17,500 bases of DNA from positions 11,574,516-11,592,015 of the forward strand of contig CM022675.1 of the NCBI GenBank assembly GCA_012295275.1. The letters are read 5' to 3'. Below, in pieces: positions 7,021 through 17,094 of this stretch. The number at the start of each line of letters is the position of its first letter. Positions within the stretch are counted from its first letter, which is position 1. The DNA is from Chrysomallon squamiferum (Eukaryota; Mollusca; Gastropoda; Neomphalida; Peltospiridae). Position numbers and translations under genes: made by a program. The notes under the pieces are model-generated. The model searched no databases and was not told where the DNA came from. It worked only from the letters and a program-made list of their open reading frames with translations.

Positions 7021-7330
7021 GTAAGTCTCAGACTTCAAAGGGTCTTATCATCGCTAATTATCAAACAAAGCTCCGAATTTCGCCATAAACTGCACGAAGT
7101 GTGTGTGGCTCGGTCGCCAGTGGGTTTTATGTCTCTCTCCGTATCCTGCCCGATCGGCCATCTTCAGACATAAAATCGGTAGCAAAACGGACAACCGTAA
7201 AGTTTTGGGGGTCTTCGAAAACCGTGTGAGACATTTCCAGCAGTTGGACTCCGCATTTTAAACTCAAACTTCTGACTCTTGAGAAAAAGACTCTGTTGCC
7301 CACTTTTCATGTCTTGTAGAGAGAGAAGTT
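7021..7330 (+). other. Donor-proximal intron or CpG shoulder of the promoter
   Basis: Still richer in CpG than the background. It carries CGGCCATCTT at 7155-7164, the exact reverse complement of the AAGATGGCCG that spans the candidate start codon (6965-6974). This motif resembles the YY1 core. An intronic regulatory role is inference. Confidence 0.3.
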
Positions 7331-7934
7331 TCCTGAAAAAAAAAAAGTAACAGTCTGGTCTGACTCATAATGATGATGAAAATATTTATTTTATTCCGGT
7401 TATTGTTATTTGAACTCATGTTTCGAACATTTGGGCTTTCTGAAAGCTGTTCCTTTCCGTCGTGTTTCTTATTTGAAATTTGATAGTTTATTAATAGGTT
7501 TTTAATAATTTTGATAAAAAGATTTATCTTTTTGTATAACCCGTTAAAAATGTTTTATTTTTTATTATTTATTTTTTCCAGTCTTAAAATACAATAAATT
7601 TTCAAAATAATTCTTCTTAAAATGCAATGAATTTACAACAGAATTATTAAATCGAAATGTATTTTGGTAATATTTATATTTCTTTATTAACAATTACAAA
7701 ATAAATTTTGCAAACGATTATTTATTATGCCGAAAGATAAATAGAAAAAGCAAATACAAAAATCTTTTTCAATAAAATAACTGCCTACGTTATAATTCTT
7801 TCGTAACATGTGTTGGCTAACATCTTTCCTATTTATCAGTTTTATATTTATTAGTATTCATTATAAATCTGAGAAACAAAGGACTTTAATCATTATGAGT
7901 TATAAACTGAAATTAAAATTGTCCTGACATATTT

Positions 7935-7940
<6 letters not shown>
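7331..7940. other. AT-rich unique stretch, nothing identifiable
   Basis: About 600 bp of TTTA/AAAT-leaning but non-repetitive sequence. No convincing frame, splice pair or RNA gene is visible on either strand. It would be intronic if the exon at 6968 is real. Confidence 0.5.

Positions 7941-8026
<86 letters not shown>
7941..8026. repeat. (GA)n microsatellite, 43 units
   Basis: A perfect dinucleotide array, purine-rich on the plus strand like those at 487, 11841 and 13412. Confidence 0.97.
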
Positions 8027-8029
<3 letters not shown>

Positions 8030-8515
8030 ATGAGGTTTATTTAATTATGAAATTATGAAAATATCGCGAATGAAAAAGCATTACCTTTTTGTATAAAAAA
8101 AAATAATTTCTCGGGAAGAAAATCCCAAAACAAGAAAACCAAAATAAATCAGAATTCTATTGCCTTAATATGATGGTCAATATTTTCAATCACCACCGCG
8201 GTGAACATCGTTATCAATTAATGCGACACGTTATTAACGCCATTTTATTTCCGATGATGTACGAATATTAAGCTTTTATTATCTGAATTAGTCTAATCAG
8301 AGACATTTTGTTGTCGCCACGAGAGTTCACATTTGATAAACACAGTCCCTGGGCAATAACAAAAGCGTTAACTGACAATAACCACTTCAGACTCTGTCAC
8401 CGAGATGGCAAGATAGTATGTTCACTGAAAGCATAAAGCGAATTCATCAAAAATTACAATTTCGGTAATGTCCGTACGTGTTCGTGACTTTTCGTGTCAT
8501 TCCGAGAACAAAAAT
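8027..8515. other. Unique stretch with a CACCGCGGTG palindrome
   Basis: Moderately complex sequence without a convincing frame. It contains the perfect 10 bp palindrome CACCGCGGTG (8194-8203) in AT-rich surroundings. No RNA gene or splice signal pair could be supported. Confidence 0.4.
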
Positions 8516-8536
8516 ATTATTATCGTTATTATTGTT

Positions 8537-8578
<42 letters not shown>

Positions 8579-8715
8579 GACGTCGTCGTTTTCGCTGTTT
8601 TCCTTGTTATTGTTCTAATTCTTCTTTTTATTATTATTATTATTATTATTATTAATATTATTATTATTATTATTATTTTATTATTAATTTTCCTCCTTGA
8701 TGTTGTTGTTCATAT
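8516..8715. repeat. (GTT)n and (ATT)n trinucleotide arrays
   Basis: GTT units (about 8534-8579), a GTC/GTT transition, a short unique bridge, then ATT units (about 8629-8688) and a short GTT patch. The apparent 88-residue frame is poly-Val and poly-Ile. Confidence 0.94.
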
Positions 8716-8834
8716 TCTCGTCGTTGTTAAATAAAAATATCAAAATATAGTTCAGTTTGTGTTTGTAATTTTTCTAACAATGGACTAACATTTTATATCA
8801 AGTTAGTGTTTACGAAAACAGACTTTAAAATTAT

Positions 8835-9045
8835 TTTAATTTATATTTATTTATTTATTTATTTATTTATTTATTCTTTCGCATATTTTATTTTATTATA
8901 ATTTTTTATTTTTACTTTATTTTATTATTACTTTCTTTCTTTCTTTCTTTATTTATTTATTTATTTCCTTACTTCTTGTTTGTTTGTTTGTTTATTTGAT
9001 CATTTATTTCTTTGTTCATTATTTTATTTTATTTTATTTTATTTA
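8835..9045. repeat. T-rich tetranucleotide domain (TTTA, TTTC, TTTG)
   Basis: TTTA units at 8842-8875, TTTC and TTTA at 8932-8967, TTTG at about 8978-8991 and TTTTA units up to 9045. It is strongly T-biased on the plus strand. Confidence 0.9.
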
Positions 9046-9280
9046 AAACAGACGCAAAATTAAAACGAAGATTGCTGTTTGTCGTTTTGTAACCTAGAAT
9101 CAAATATTTTCCAGACGCCACATTTCAAACAATTACTGTACGTATTTGTTCACATAATTGTCTAACACATGTTACCCAAGTTAGTTAAACAGAGACTGTG
9201 CTTTCAGTACTAATTGTTATCAGTTTGGTAATAATTCTGCACAGATTTTAAAATAGGGTAAAGTATTTATCCGAATTTAA
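9046..9280. other. Unique stretch without gene signal
   Basis: Ordinary AT-rich sequence between the T-rich and A-rich repeat domains. Nothing identifiable on either strand. Confidence 0.45.
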
Positions 9281-9287
9281 AATATAA

Positions 9288-9330
<43 letters not shown>

Positions 9331-9468
9331 AAGATCAAATGAAAAAAAGATTTTTACAATGCAACTTATTTTATCGCTCATGAAATCATCCAATATTTTT
9401 ATTTCTAGAAAATAATTAAGAAAGATGTTTAAAAAAATCAAATCAAATTAAATAAATAATAATAATAA

Positions 9469-9528
<60 letters not shown>

Positions 9529-9640
9529 CATAACAAAAATGAACAAAATACAATAAAATAAAATAAAATAAATATAAAATAAAAATAAAATAAAATAAAA
9601 AGAAATTTAAATAAAATAATAATAAATTAAAATAAAGTGC
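9281..9640. repeat. A-rich domain: (AAAT)n, (AAT)n and (AAAAT)n
   Basis: AAAT units at about 9283-9330, AAT units at 9457-9526 and AAAAT units at 9548-9630. It is the strand-opposite counterpart of the T-rich domain ending at 9045. Confidence 0.92.
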
Positions 9641-9689
9641 TTTCTAAACAGATGATAGAAAGTAACAGCACTGTTTTGATTGTTTCTTT

Positions 9690-9895
9690 CTTAATTTTGT
9701 TATTTTAAATTTTATTTATTCTCTATGTTTAATTTTTTTTTTCAGTTATTTATTTCGAGATTTTATTTCTCTCTATTTTTAAATTTATTTATTTACATTT
9801 GTTTATTTATTTTTATATTTATTTATTTACTTTTTTATTATTTATTACATACTCACTAAGATATATATATTTATTTATTTATTGTAATATCTATT
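9690..9895. repeat. T-rich domain, degenerate TTTA
   Basis: TTTA and TTTC units with many interruptions. The plus strand returns to T-rich after the A-rich block. Confidence 0.8.
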
Positions 9896-9910
9896 TATGA
9901 GCTCCTTTGT

Positions 9911-10135
9911 GTTAGCAGTCGTTGTAGTAATAATAGTAGTAGTAGTAGCAGTAACAGTAATAATAGTAGCTCTAGTTCTAGTAATAGATAGCAGTAGAAC
10001 TTGTACCAGTAGTAGTAAATGTTGCATTAGCAGTAATAGTAGCAGTAGTAATACTAATAGTAGCAGAAGTAGTAGCAGTAGTTGTAGTAGTGGTAGCTGA
10101 CGAAACGGCAGTAGTAGAAGTAATAGTGGTGTCAG
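9911..10135. repeat. Degenerate (AGT)n block, third of three
   Basis: About 220 bp of AGT, AGC, AAT, AAC, AAG and GGT triplets in the same orientation as the blocks at 4344 and 5825, with local near-matches to the second block (CAGTAACAGTAATAATAG here against CAGTAACGGTAATAATAG there). The frames it opens are translated repeat. Confidence 0.87.
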
Positions 10136-10244
10136 TTTTTTGTGCGCAAACTATCGCAAATTTACGTTTGCTCGGAAAATTGGAATAGAAATAAAAATAA
10201 AAATAAATGAATAATCGATCGTTCATTTCAGCGTTTTTCTAACA

Positions 10245-10362
10245 CTGACGTTATTATTGTTGTTCTGCTGTTGTTGTTGTTGTTGTTATTATTATATTTA
10301 TTATTGTTATTATCATTATGATTAGTAGTAGTAGTATTGCTACTACTACTGATAATAATACT
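10245..10362. repeat. GTT/ATT array ending in an AGT/ACT hairpin
   Basis: GTT then ATT units lead into AGTAGTAGTAG (10324-10334), a five-base loop TATTG, and CTACTACTACT (10340-10350), a perfect 11 bp stem. The trinucleotide repeat therefore switches strand across five bases. Confidence 0.92.
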
Positions 10363-10379
10363 TTGTTTTAGAACAGTTT

Positions 10380-10590
10380 TTGTGGGGGTTTTTAAAATTA
10401 AATTCTTTTTTTTTTTTTTTTCTTTATTATTTTATTCTGGTTTTATTTTTTTTAATTTTAGAAAATGTTCGCTAGTAATACTAGTTTCTTTATTTCCAGT
10501 TTATATTTTCTTTCTTTCTTTCTCTCTTTATTTATTTATTTAGTTAGTTTTATTTATTTAGTTATTCTTTTAAATATTTAAATTCATTTT
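10380..10590. repeat. T-rich low-complexity stretch
   Basis: T-runs of up to 15 and TTTC/TTTA units, with no gene signal. Confidence 0.75.
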
Positions 10591-10650
10591 TATTAAGCAT
10601 TTTGGGTTTGAAAAATACGTATATACACAAAAATAAAATAAAATGAAATA

Positions 10651-10670
10651 TTTTTAGTATTATTATTATT

Positions 10671-10717
<47 letters not shown>

Positions 10718-10730
10718 TAAATATAAAAAT
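10651..10730. repeat. (ATT)n, (AT)n and AAATAT tract
   Basis: ATT units (10658-10674), a perfect AT array (about 10676-10712), then ATAAAT units. A small inverted pair AACCCAA/TTGGGTT follows near 10734-10768. Confidence 0.94.
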
Positions 10731-10854
10731 GAAAACCCAAAGGAAAAAATAATATTTTATTGGGTTCATGTAGAGAATTCCTCGGGAAAAAACCCAGGAA
10801 ATTGTGAAGATAATGAAAATGTCACAAAATTTGAAAAACATTTCTTTATTTTTA

Positions 10855-10925
10855 CTTTTTTACATTTTATATATATTTTTTTTTTTTTTTTTATTTTTTT
10901 TTTTATTTTTATTTTTTTTTTTTTA
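10855..10925. repeat. Poly-T-rich tract
   Basis: Several T-runs broken by single A or C bases over about 70 bp. Confidence 0.93.
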
Positions 10926-11040
10926 CTTTCTATTTAGGAACAGAAAGTCGACAATTATAATCAACACAGACAGCATAAAAATTAATTTTATACAGAGAAT
11001 AAATTTTATTTATACCCATCTAAACGTGAAAAAAATATAA

Positions 11041-11355
11041 AATAACAATAAGTAAAAAAAAAAACAACACAACAAACCAGAACAAACAGACAAGTTATAG
11101 AATTATAACAACAACAAAAAATGAAGAAAAAAATACAAATTAAATCAATACATAAAACTGATAACAACAAAATGAATGACTATATATTAATTTACATAAG
11201 TACATAACTAAATAATAAAAACAAAGAAGAAAGAAAGAAAGAAAGAAACTAAAAGTAAATAAATAGATTCAGATCGGAAACGAACGAACTAATAAGCAAA
11301 CAAACAAAAATATATAAATAAATAACATTAATTTATAACTAAATTTATTCTTCTT
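11041..11355. repeat. A-rich low-complexity stretch
   Basis: AAC, AAAT and GAAA units on the plus strand. No gene is visible across these 300 bases. Confidence 0.7.
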
Positions 11356-11359
11356 TTTT

Positions 11360-11520
11360 CACACACACACACAAACACACACACACATACACACACTCAC
11401 ACTCACACATACACACACACACATTCATACACACACATACACACACACACACTCACACACACACACACAAATTTACATATCCACACACGCATATAGATGC
11501 GCACACAACCACACACACAC
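11360..11520. repeat. (CA)n array, interrupted
   Basis: About 160 bp of CA dinucleotides with TA, TC and CG interruptions. Much of it alternates pyrimidine and purine, so it is Z-DNA-prone. Confidence 0.96.
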
Positions 11521-11770
11521 AAACAAATAAACAAAGAAAAGAAAAAACTAAAGAAAAAAAGAAATAAAGAAAAAATAAAATAAAATAAACAAATAAATAA
11601 TATTAATAAATAATGATAAAACAATAATTTTATATTGAAATATGCAAGCAGATAATAAACAAATAAATAAATAAATAAATAAATAAATATGTAAACAAAT
11701 AAATATGTAAATAAATAAATAAGTTATTAAGTAATTAAAATAAATGAATAATTAATTAATTAATTAAGTC
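11521..11770. repeat. A-rich (AAAG/AAAT)n and (TTAA)n tract
   Basis: AAAG-type units, then AAAT units (about 11658-11720), ending in a run of TTAA units at about 11750-11767 that contains overlapping TAATTA cores. Confidence 0.9.
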
Positions 11771-11836
11771 TAACTTCCAAGCTGGATTTTGTTTGTTTCT
11801 TTATGTCTATCTCTTTAGATATCCAATTATTTATTC

Positions 11837-11840
<4 letters not shown>

Positions 11841-11923
<83 letters not shown>

Positions 11924-11943
11924 CAGAGACAGACAGAGAGAGA
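11841..11943. repeat. (GA)n microsatellite
   Basis: Perfect GA from 11841 to 11909, then a GG interruption and degenerate GA/GACA units to 11943. The Arg-Glu frame through it is repeat translation. Confidence 0.97.
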
Positions 11944-12035
11944 TTACAATTTTACCGTATATAAATGACATATATTACACTTACTCAACTACAAGTCATA
12001 TATTACAGTTAGCAAAGTCAATGCAGTATCATAAA

Positions 12036-12400
12036 TTTTATTTTCTTATTAACGGAACAGTACAATGTTTATTGTGCTGTTTTCTAAATACTAGAATACA
12101 TTAATGTACGATTTATTTTCTTAATAGTAGAATACATTAATATATGATTTAGTTTCTTAATACTGGAACACATTAATATAAATATGTTGTTGGGTTTTTT
12201 TAGTTTTTTTTTTTTTTTAGTTTTTTTTATTATTATTATTATTATTATTTTAATATTAGAACAATAGAAAGTATATGTTTTATTTTCTTTACTGATAGAA
12301 CAGTATGGTGTATGTGTTTTATTTTTATATCATTATTATTAGAACAATACAATGTATATGTTTTATTTTCTTAAAACTAAGTACAATGTATATATTTTCT
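12036..12400. repeat. Degenerate minisatellite, period about 36-44 bp
   Basis: The motif TAGAACA(A/G)TACAATGTAT, followed by GTTTTATTTTCTTAA, recurs with AGAA-type anchors at 12054, 12093, 12129, 12165, 12258, 12297 and 12341 and a weaker copy near 12379. Spacings are 39, 36, 36, then a T-run and TTA insertion, then 39 and 44. Copies are diverged from one another. No reading frame persists through it. Confidence 0.75.
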
Positions 12401-12407
12401 CAGTACC

Positions 12408-12430
12408 AGTATATATATATATATATATAT
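12408..12430. repeat. (TA)n short array
   Basis: About 11 TA units at the end of the minisatellite. Confidence 0.93.
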
Positions 12431-12592
12431 TTACTTTAATGGTATGTTCTTGGTTTATGTTTTAAGAGAAATGATTTTAATTCGGCATAAATCTTAAAAT
12501 AAATTTAAACACTTTTTCCTGTCAAAAAAACAAAAAAATAAAAAATAAAAAATCTTCATTTATGGTGTAATTATTAGTAATTTGCTAGGTTG

Positions 12593-12593
<1 letters not shown>

Positions 12594-12631
<38 letters not shown>
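12594..12631. repeat. (TTTA)n microsatellite
   Basis: About nine perfect tetranucleotide units. Confidence 0.96.
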
Positions 12632-12639
12632 CATAGCTT

Positions 12640-13100
12640 TGTTGTTTTTGTAGTATTGTTACTGTTGACACTTTAATATTTTCTTCATTTATTTACTAGC
12701 CTATTTTATACTTTATTTATTTGTTTTATTTGTTTGTTTAATTGTTGTGGTGGTGTCTGTGTGTTGTTGTTGTTGTTGTTTATTTATCATTTATTTATTT
12801 ATCTATTTTATACACAATCAGAACACATATTTAACTCATTTTCATATATTTTCATTAAAACATTTTTTGATGAATATTCTCCACATTTATTATTTTGTCG
12901 ACATTTATATTTTATTGCTAAGACATACTCTATAAAATTACAAACAATGTAACCGCTTATTTACATAATATATTAACGTTTAATTTATTTTTATTTTTAC
13001 ACAATCTAAACATAAAACTGATCATAACTCAATATTAACATTTGCAATATCTCGAAATCAACGAGTTTCATTTGATGTATATACGAGTAGTGTGCAAATA
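12640..13100. other. T-rich then mixed stretch, no gene signal
   Basis: TTTA and a short GTT array (about 12762-12780), then about 280 bp of ordinary AT-rich sequence. The open frames of about 60-70 codons are Tyr/Phe/Ile/His-rich and not recognised. Confidence 0.5.
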
Positions 13101-13103
13101 CAA

Positions 13104-13105
<2 letters not shown>

Positions 13106-13195
<90 letters not shown>
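13106..13195. repeat. (TC)n array followed by (CA)n
   Basis: Perfect TC from 13106 to 13179 passing directly into CA to 13195. It is the only CT-sense array in the window and is the inverted partner of the GA array at 13412. Confidence 0.97.
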
Positions 13196-13384
13196 GCACC
13201 TCCAACCCTTCATTTATAAGAATATACATTATAATTTTTTGAAATTCAGTTTAATAAAATAAATATCAAAATGAAGGGAAATACAAAGAACTATACTGTT
13301 AGAATGTGCACAATAATGTAATACTGAAATATTGCGGTCATTATATACGTGTAAAAAAAATAAGCAAAGACAATAATAAGCAAT

Positions 13385-13505
<121 letters not shown>

Positions 13506-13540
13506 TTCTTTTTCTTTTTGGTTATTATTTCTGTTATTGT

Positions 13541-13542
13541 TG

Positions 13543-13578
<36 letters not shown>

Positions 13579-13607
13579 TCATTATTATAATCATCATCAT
13601 CATCATA
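13541..13607. repeat. (ACT)n then (ATC)n arrays
   Basis: ACT units at 13543-13578, an ATT bridge, then ATC units at about 13589-13606. Confidence 0.95.
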
Positions 13608-14100
13608 AACAAAACAAACACTTTTTTATGATATTTTCCATTTTCCCATAATTTTTTTTAATTTATTTGCCAGTTTTATTATTACTTTTTTTATTATTTC
13701 ATTAATAGTTATTATTACCGAATTAGTTATTTATTTTATCTAATTAACTTTCTTTAGTTACTGTTTTCATTGAAACTTACCCTGTGTTTAAACAGCTTTA
13801 TAATTCTTTTTGTTTAATTACTTTAACTCCTGATTTCATTTTTGTTATTCAAAAATATTAAAACAGTAAAACATATATTAAAAAATAAAATTAATTTTTA
13901 TTCGCTCATATGATTATTATTATTTACTTCTGATTTTCTTTGTAATTAATAAAAGAAATTTAAGCATTTTGTCCCGTTCTCTTTCCCACTTTTAATTTTT
14001 CGATTTTATTTTTAAGACAAAAAAACAAAGAAGAAAAATAATACAGTTTCTTTTTTTAATCTTTTTTTTTTTAAATCTTTTTATCTTTTTCATTTATGTA
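13608..14100. other. T-rich non-coding stretch
   Basis: About 490 bp of T-biased sequence with short T-runs and no array of note. No frame or RNA gene could be supported. Confidence 0.5.
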
Positions 14101-14104
14101 TTTT

Positions 14105-14109
14105 TTCAT

Positions 14110-14148
<39 letters not shown>

Positions 14149-14275
14149 TTTCAATTTTTTTTATAATTTTTTTTATTATTTTCCATACGAAATAAATATT
14201 ATCATTTTTTTTATGACAAATTTATACTTCCTTATCTTATTTTTTTTTTTTTTTTTTTTTTTTATCTTATATATT
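14105..14275. repeat. (TTTA)n array and T-runs
   Basis: TTTA units at about 14106-14151 and a 24 nt T-run at 14240-14263, with T-rich sequence between. Confidence 0.94.
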
Positions 14276-14590
14276 TTATCTAACGTTTTCAACCAAGTTT
14301 AACAAAAAAAAATTCTTAGCACCTCCAGCAATTTTTCTCTCCAGTAATTAATGAAGCTTACGGTTTTCAAAACGGCAATAAGACTGTGATACGTTTGCGG
14401 TAGGTAAAGCTTTAACTATCAAGCAATCATGAATAATATTTGAAAAGTTACGACTAGTCTTTCTCAGATTACGCCAAAAAAAAGTAGAGTTAGATCTGAA
14501 ACTCGACGAGATAACTCAAACGCTTGAGAGTTCACAACGAATGTTAGAAGGAAAGAAAGAAAGAAGATTTGAATGGAAAATGTCAAGGAA
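14276..14590. other. Unique stretch without identifiable gene
   Basis: About 300 bp of the more complex sequence of the right half, including the small inverted repeat CTCAA/TTGAG (14516-14529). No convincing frame, splice pair or tRNA-like fold was found. Confidence 0.4.
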
Positions 14591-14735
14591 AAAGAAAAAA
14601 ATGAAAAGAAAAGAAAAGAAAGGAAAAGAAAATCTTCTCTCTCATGGTGAAATAAAGAAATAAATAAATAAATATGTGTTTATTATTTATTTGTTTGTTT
14701 GTTTGTTTGTTTGTTTTGTTTTTTTTTTTTTTTGG
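14591..14735. repeat. AAAAG, AAAT and GTTT tracts
   Basis: AAAAG units (about 14603-14630), AAAT units (14655-14671), GTTT units (about 14689-14718) and a T-run. The plus strand switches sharply from A-rich to T-rich. Confidence 0.92.
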
Positions 14736-14824
14736 GGACATTTCATTTCACGATTATTGAAAGATTTTGATTTGGAAATATGAAAACAAACAGATATATT
14801 CACAGACTTTAAACAGATATTAAC

Positions 14825-15014
14825 AAACACACACGCGCGCACGCGCGCACATTTACATTTACATATATGCATGCATACCCCCCACACGCGCACATACATA
14901 CACATATACATATATTCATGAATTCATGCATACATACATACATACATGCATGCAAACATACATGCATACATACATACATACATACATACACACATACACA
15001 CACACATACATACA

Positions 15015-15048
<34 letters not shown>

Positions 15049-15059
15049 CATATATATAT
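14825..15059. repeat. CA/CG/CATA compound array
   Basis: A CA tract enters ACGCGCGCACGCGCGC (14833-14848), then CA, then CATA tetranucleotides with CATG variants, CA again, CATA (15007-15044) and TA. Much of it alternates pyrimidine and purine. The Met/Tyr/Cys/Val-rich minus frames are repeat translation. Confidence 0.95.
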
Positions 15060-15139
15060 TTATGCGACAGTAGTTTCATTGTTTATTTAAATTCATATCT
15101 AGCATCATAACCTCCCCACCCAACCCCACAAAACCAAAA

Positions 15140-15195
15140 ATAATAATAATAAAATTAAATTAAATTAAATTAAAATAAATAAATAATTTTAAAAA
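15140..15195. repeat. AAT and AAATT/AAAT tract
   Basis: AAT units followed by about five AAATT pentanucleotides and AAAT units. Confidence 0.92.
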
Positions 15196-15480
15196 ACCCA
15201 GAATTTACATCGTACACCAAATAAACACATGTCTTTTGTTATTGATTTCAGGACAATAATTAAAGAAATTTTTATATACATTTTTATGTCACCATTTGAG
15301 TCTCTCAAACGTCACTTAATATAAATTATGAGTCTATTAAACGATTTAATAATAAATGGGTGCGCGTATATGTGTGTGTTTGTGTGAAAACGTGCATTTT
15401 AATGTTCGTGTTTGGGTGAATATGTGTAAGTGTTTTTATTTGTTCGTATGTGGTTTTGATGGTTAACATTTTAATATTAA
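15196..15480. other. AT-rich stretch with degenerate TG segments
   Basis: No gene seen. A degenerate TG/TTTG segment occupies about 15361-15440. Confidence 0.5.
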
Positions 15481-15525
15481 CTATATATATATAACTATAT
15501 ATAACTATATACATATATATATTAC
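15481..15525. repeat. ACTATATA/TA repeats
   Basis: Three spaced copies of AACTATATA within TA-rich sequence. Confidence 0.9.
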
Positions 15526-15539
15526 GTTTAATAGGATGC

Positions 15540-15905
15540 TGTCTCTATATATGTGTGTGAATTAACTGCATATATTAACATTTCTTTTCAGTACAGTTTT
15601 GTTTTAAGTAATTAATAATATATCCGCGTTTGCCGAAGTAAATATATATGTGTGTGTTGATAATGTTTTCTAATTAATTTCAAATGTGTGCGTGTTTGTG
15701 TCTTTCTGTGTATGAATTTGTTCGTAAGTCGATTTAATAGAAAAAAGAAAAAAAACAGGTGACACTGTATATAATTATGTGTATGTGTATGTGTACATGT
15801 ATTTGTGTGTATACCTTAGTGTTTGTAATCGTGTTTTTTTGTGTTTTTTTTTGCGTACGTGCTTATTCATGTCTTGATGTATTTATGTGTTTATATGTGT
15901 AAAGT
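15540..15905. repeat. Degenerate (TG)n domain
   Basis: TGTG and TATG patches separated by short unique pieces over about 360 bp, as if an old dinucleotide array has decayed. Nothing coding is apparent. Confidence 0.7.
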
Positions 15906-16150
15906 AGATGTAAATGTGAAATTTTAGCACAAAAATAGCCGTGTGCATTATATCCATTCAAATTTATAATATTTAAAATTGGATAAAAAAAATATAAAAG
16001 AAATGAAAATACATTTAAACAAAAGAAAACGAAATATAAAATACCAGAGAAAGCAGTAAAACTAAATAGATTTGAGCGAAATGAAATAAAAACTAAGAAA
16101 ACCAAATAAAATAAATGAATGAAATAAGTTTACTTTACTATAACCCAACT
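15906..16150. other. A-rich stretch, no gene signal
   Basis: A-biased on the plus strand with GAAA and AAAT units. The 80-residue minus-strand frame is Phe/Leu-rich, an effect of composition. Confidence 0.5.
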
Positions 16151-16151
16151 A

Positions 16152-16272
16152 AAATAAATGAATAAAAATAAATAAATAAATAACAATAATTATACTAACA
16201 ACAGCGGTAACAACAACAACAATATTAATAATAAAAAAAACAACAACAACAACAATAATAATAATAATAAAC
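16152..16272. repeat. (AAAT)n, (AAC)n and (AAT)n arrays
   Basis: AAAT units to about 16191, then AAC units in two patches, an A-run and an AAT patch. Confidence 0.93.
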
Positions 16273-16350
16273 TAATCAGTACAAAATATAATAAATTAAA
16301 CCTCGAAATGTATATTCCTATAAAAGTTACTTGAAAGATAAATAAGTTAA

Positions 16351-16517
16351 TTACTACTACTGTTACTATTACTACTACTATTATTTTACTTTTATTATTA
16401 CTGTTATTGTTATTACCACTACTACTACTGCTACTACTACTACTACTCCTATTACTACTACTATTACTACTCCTATTATTATTACTATTATTACTTTTAT
16501 TATCATCATCATCATCA

Positions 16518-16570
<53 letters not shown>
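16351..16570. repeat. Compound ACT/ATT/ATC trinucleotide array
   Basis: ACT-derived units with ATT, GTT and CCT variants to about 16500, then ATC units (16502-16520) and ATT units to 16569. Frames on both strands are open (poly-Leu/Ser and poly-Ile/Met) purely from the repeat. Confidence 0.95.
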
Positions 16571-16571
<1 letters not shown>

Positions 16572-17090
16572 TGTACACATTATATATTTTCTACAAATAT
16601 ATTTGTATCTGTCTATCTATTTGTCTATCAGTATCTACCCATCTATTTGTCTCTATATTCAGTTTTTTGCTTACCCTTAACTAGGATTACTACATTATTC
16701 CATAATGTTTTCAGTAGAAATAGCGTGAAAATTCTTAACAGCACATATAACTTACGTACTTCATATTGTTCAACGCTGCGTTTAAATAGCTGTGTTATTT
16801 CTTTAGTGTTACCAGTAAATATAGCTTCGTTGTACATAACAAAGACTTACCATGAACATATAGAATAGTTTCAGTATCTACCAGGATAATCGTAAAATAA
16901 CTAAAGTATCCGTATAACAGTTTCATTAAGAGAGATAAATAGTGAATAAATAATTCTTATTTCAGTTAAATTTCAGAGTCAGAAAAAAATTTTTAAAAAA
17001 ATAAATAAAAATAAAATAAAAATTCAATATTAAATTAAAAATACCGAGACTGTGCAATGAATAAACCGCGATAAAAATCAGCAATTTAAA
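16571..17090. other. TCTA-rich then unique stretch
   Basis: TCTA/TTTG units at about 16600-16655, then about 300 bp of complex AT-rich DNA. A 64-codon minus-strand frame (16643-16837) is free of repeats but unrecognised and of a length expected by chance. A minus-strand donor-like ATG|GTAAGT lies at 16848-16856. An A-rich patch closes the region at about 16983-17042. Confidence 0.4.
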
Positions 17091-17094
17091 TTCA

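Noticed and set aside
13006-13191. Arg-Glu and Ser-Leu dipeptide frames at the GA/CT arrays (also near 11793-12104 and 13229-13621)
   Set aside because: They are dinucleotide repeats read in frame, with no ordinary protein sequence recognisable around them.
16643-16837. Minus-strand 64-codon frame without repeats
   Set aside because: It looks protein-like but matches nothing I know. An open frame of 64 codons is expected by chance in this much sequence, and the minus-strand donor at 16848-16856 lies upstream of its start codon rather than after it.
16381-16868. 153-residue plus frame and 65-residue minus frame
   Set aside because: Over a third of the plus frame and nearly all of the minus frame are translated ACT/ATT/ATC repeat; the remaining tail is unrecognised and of chance length.
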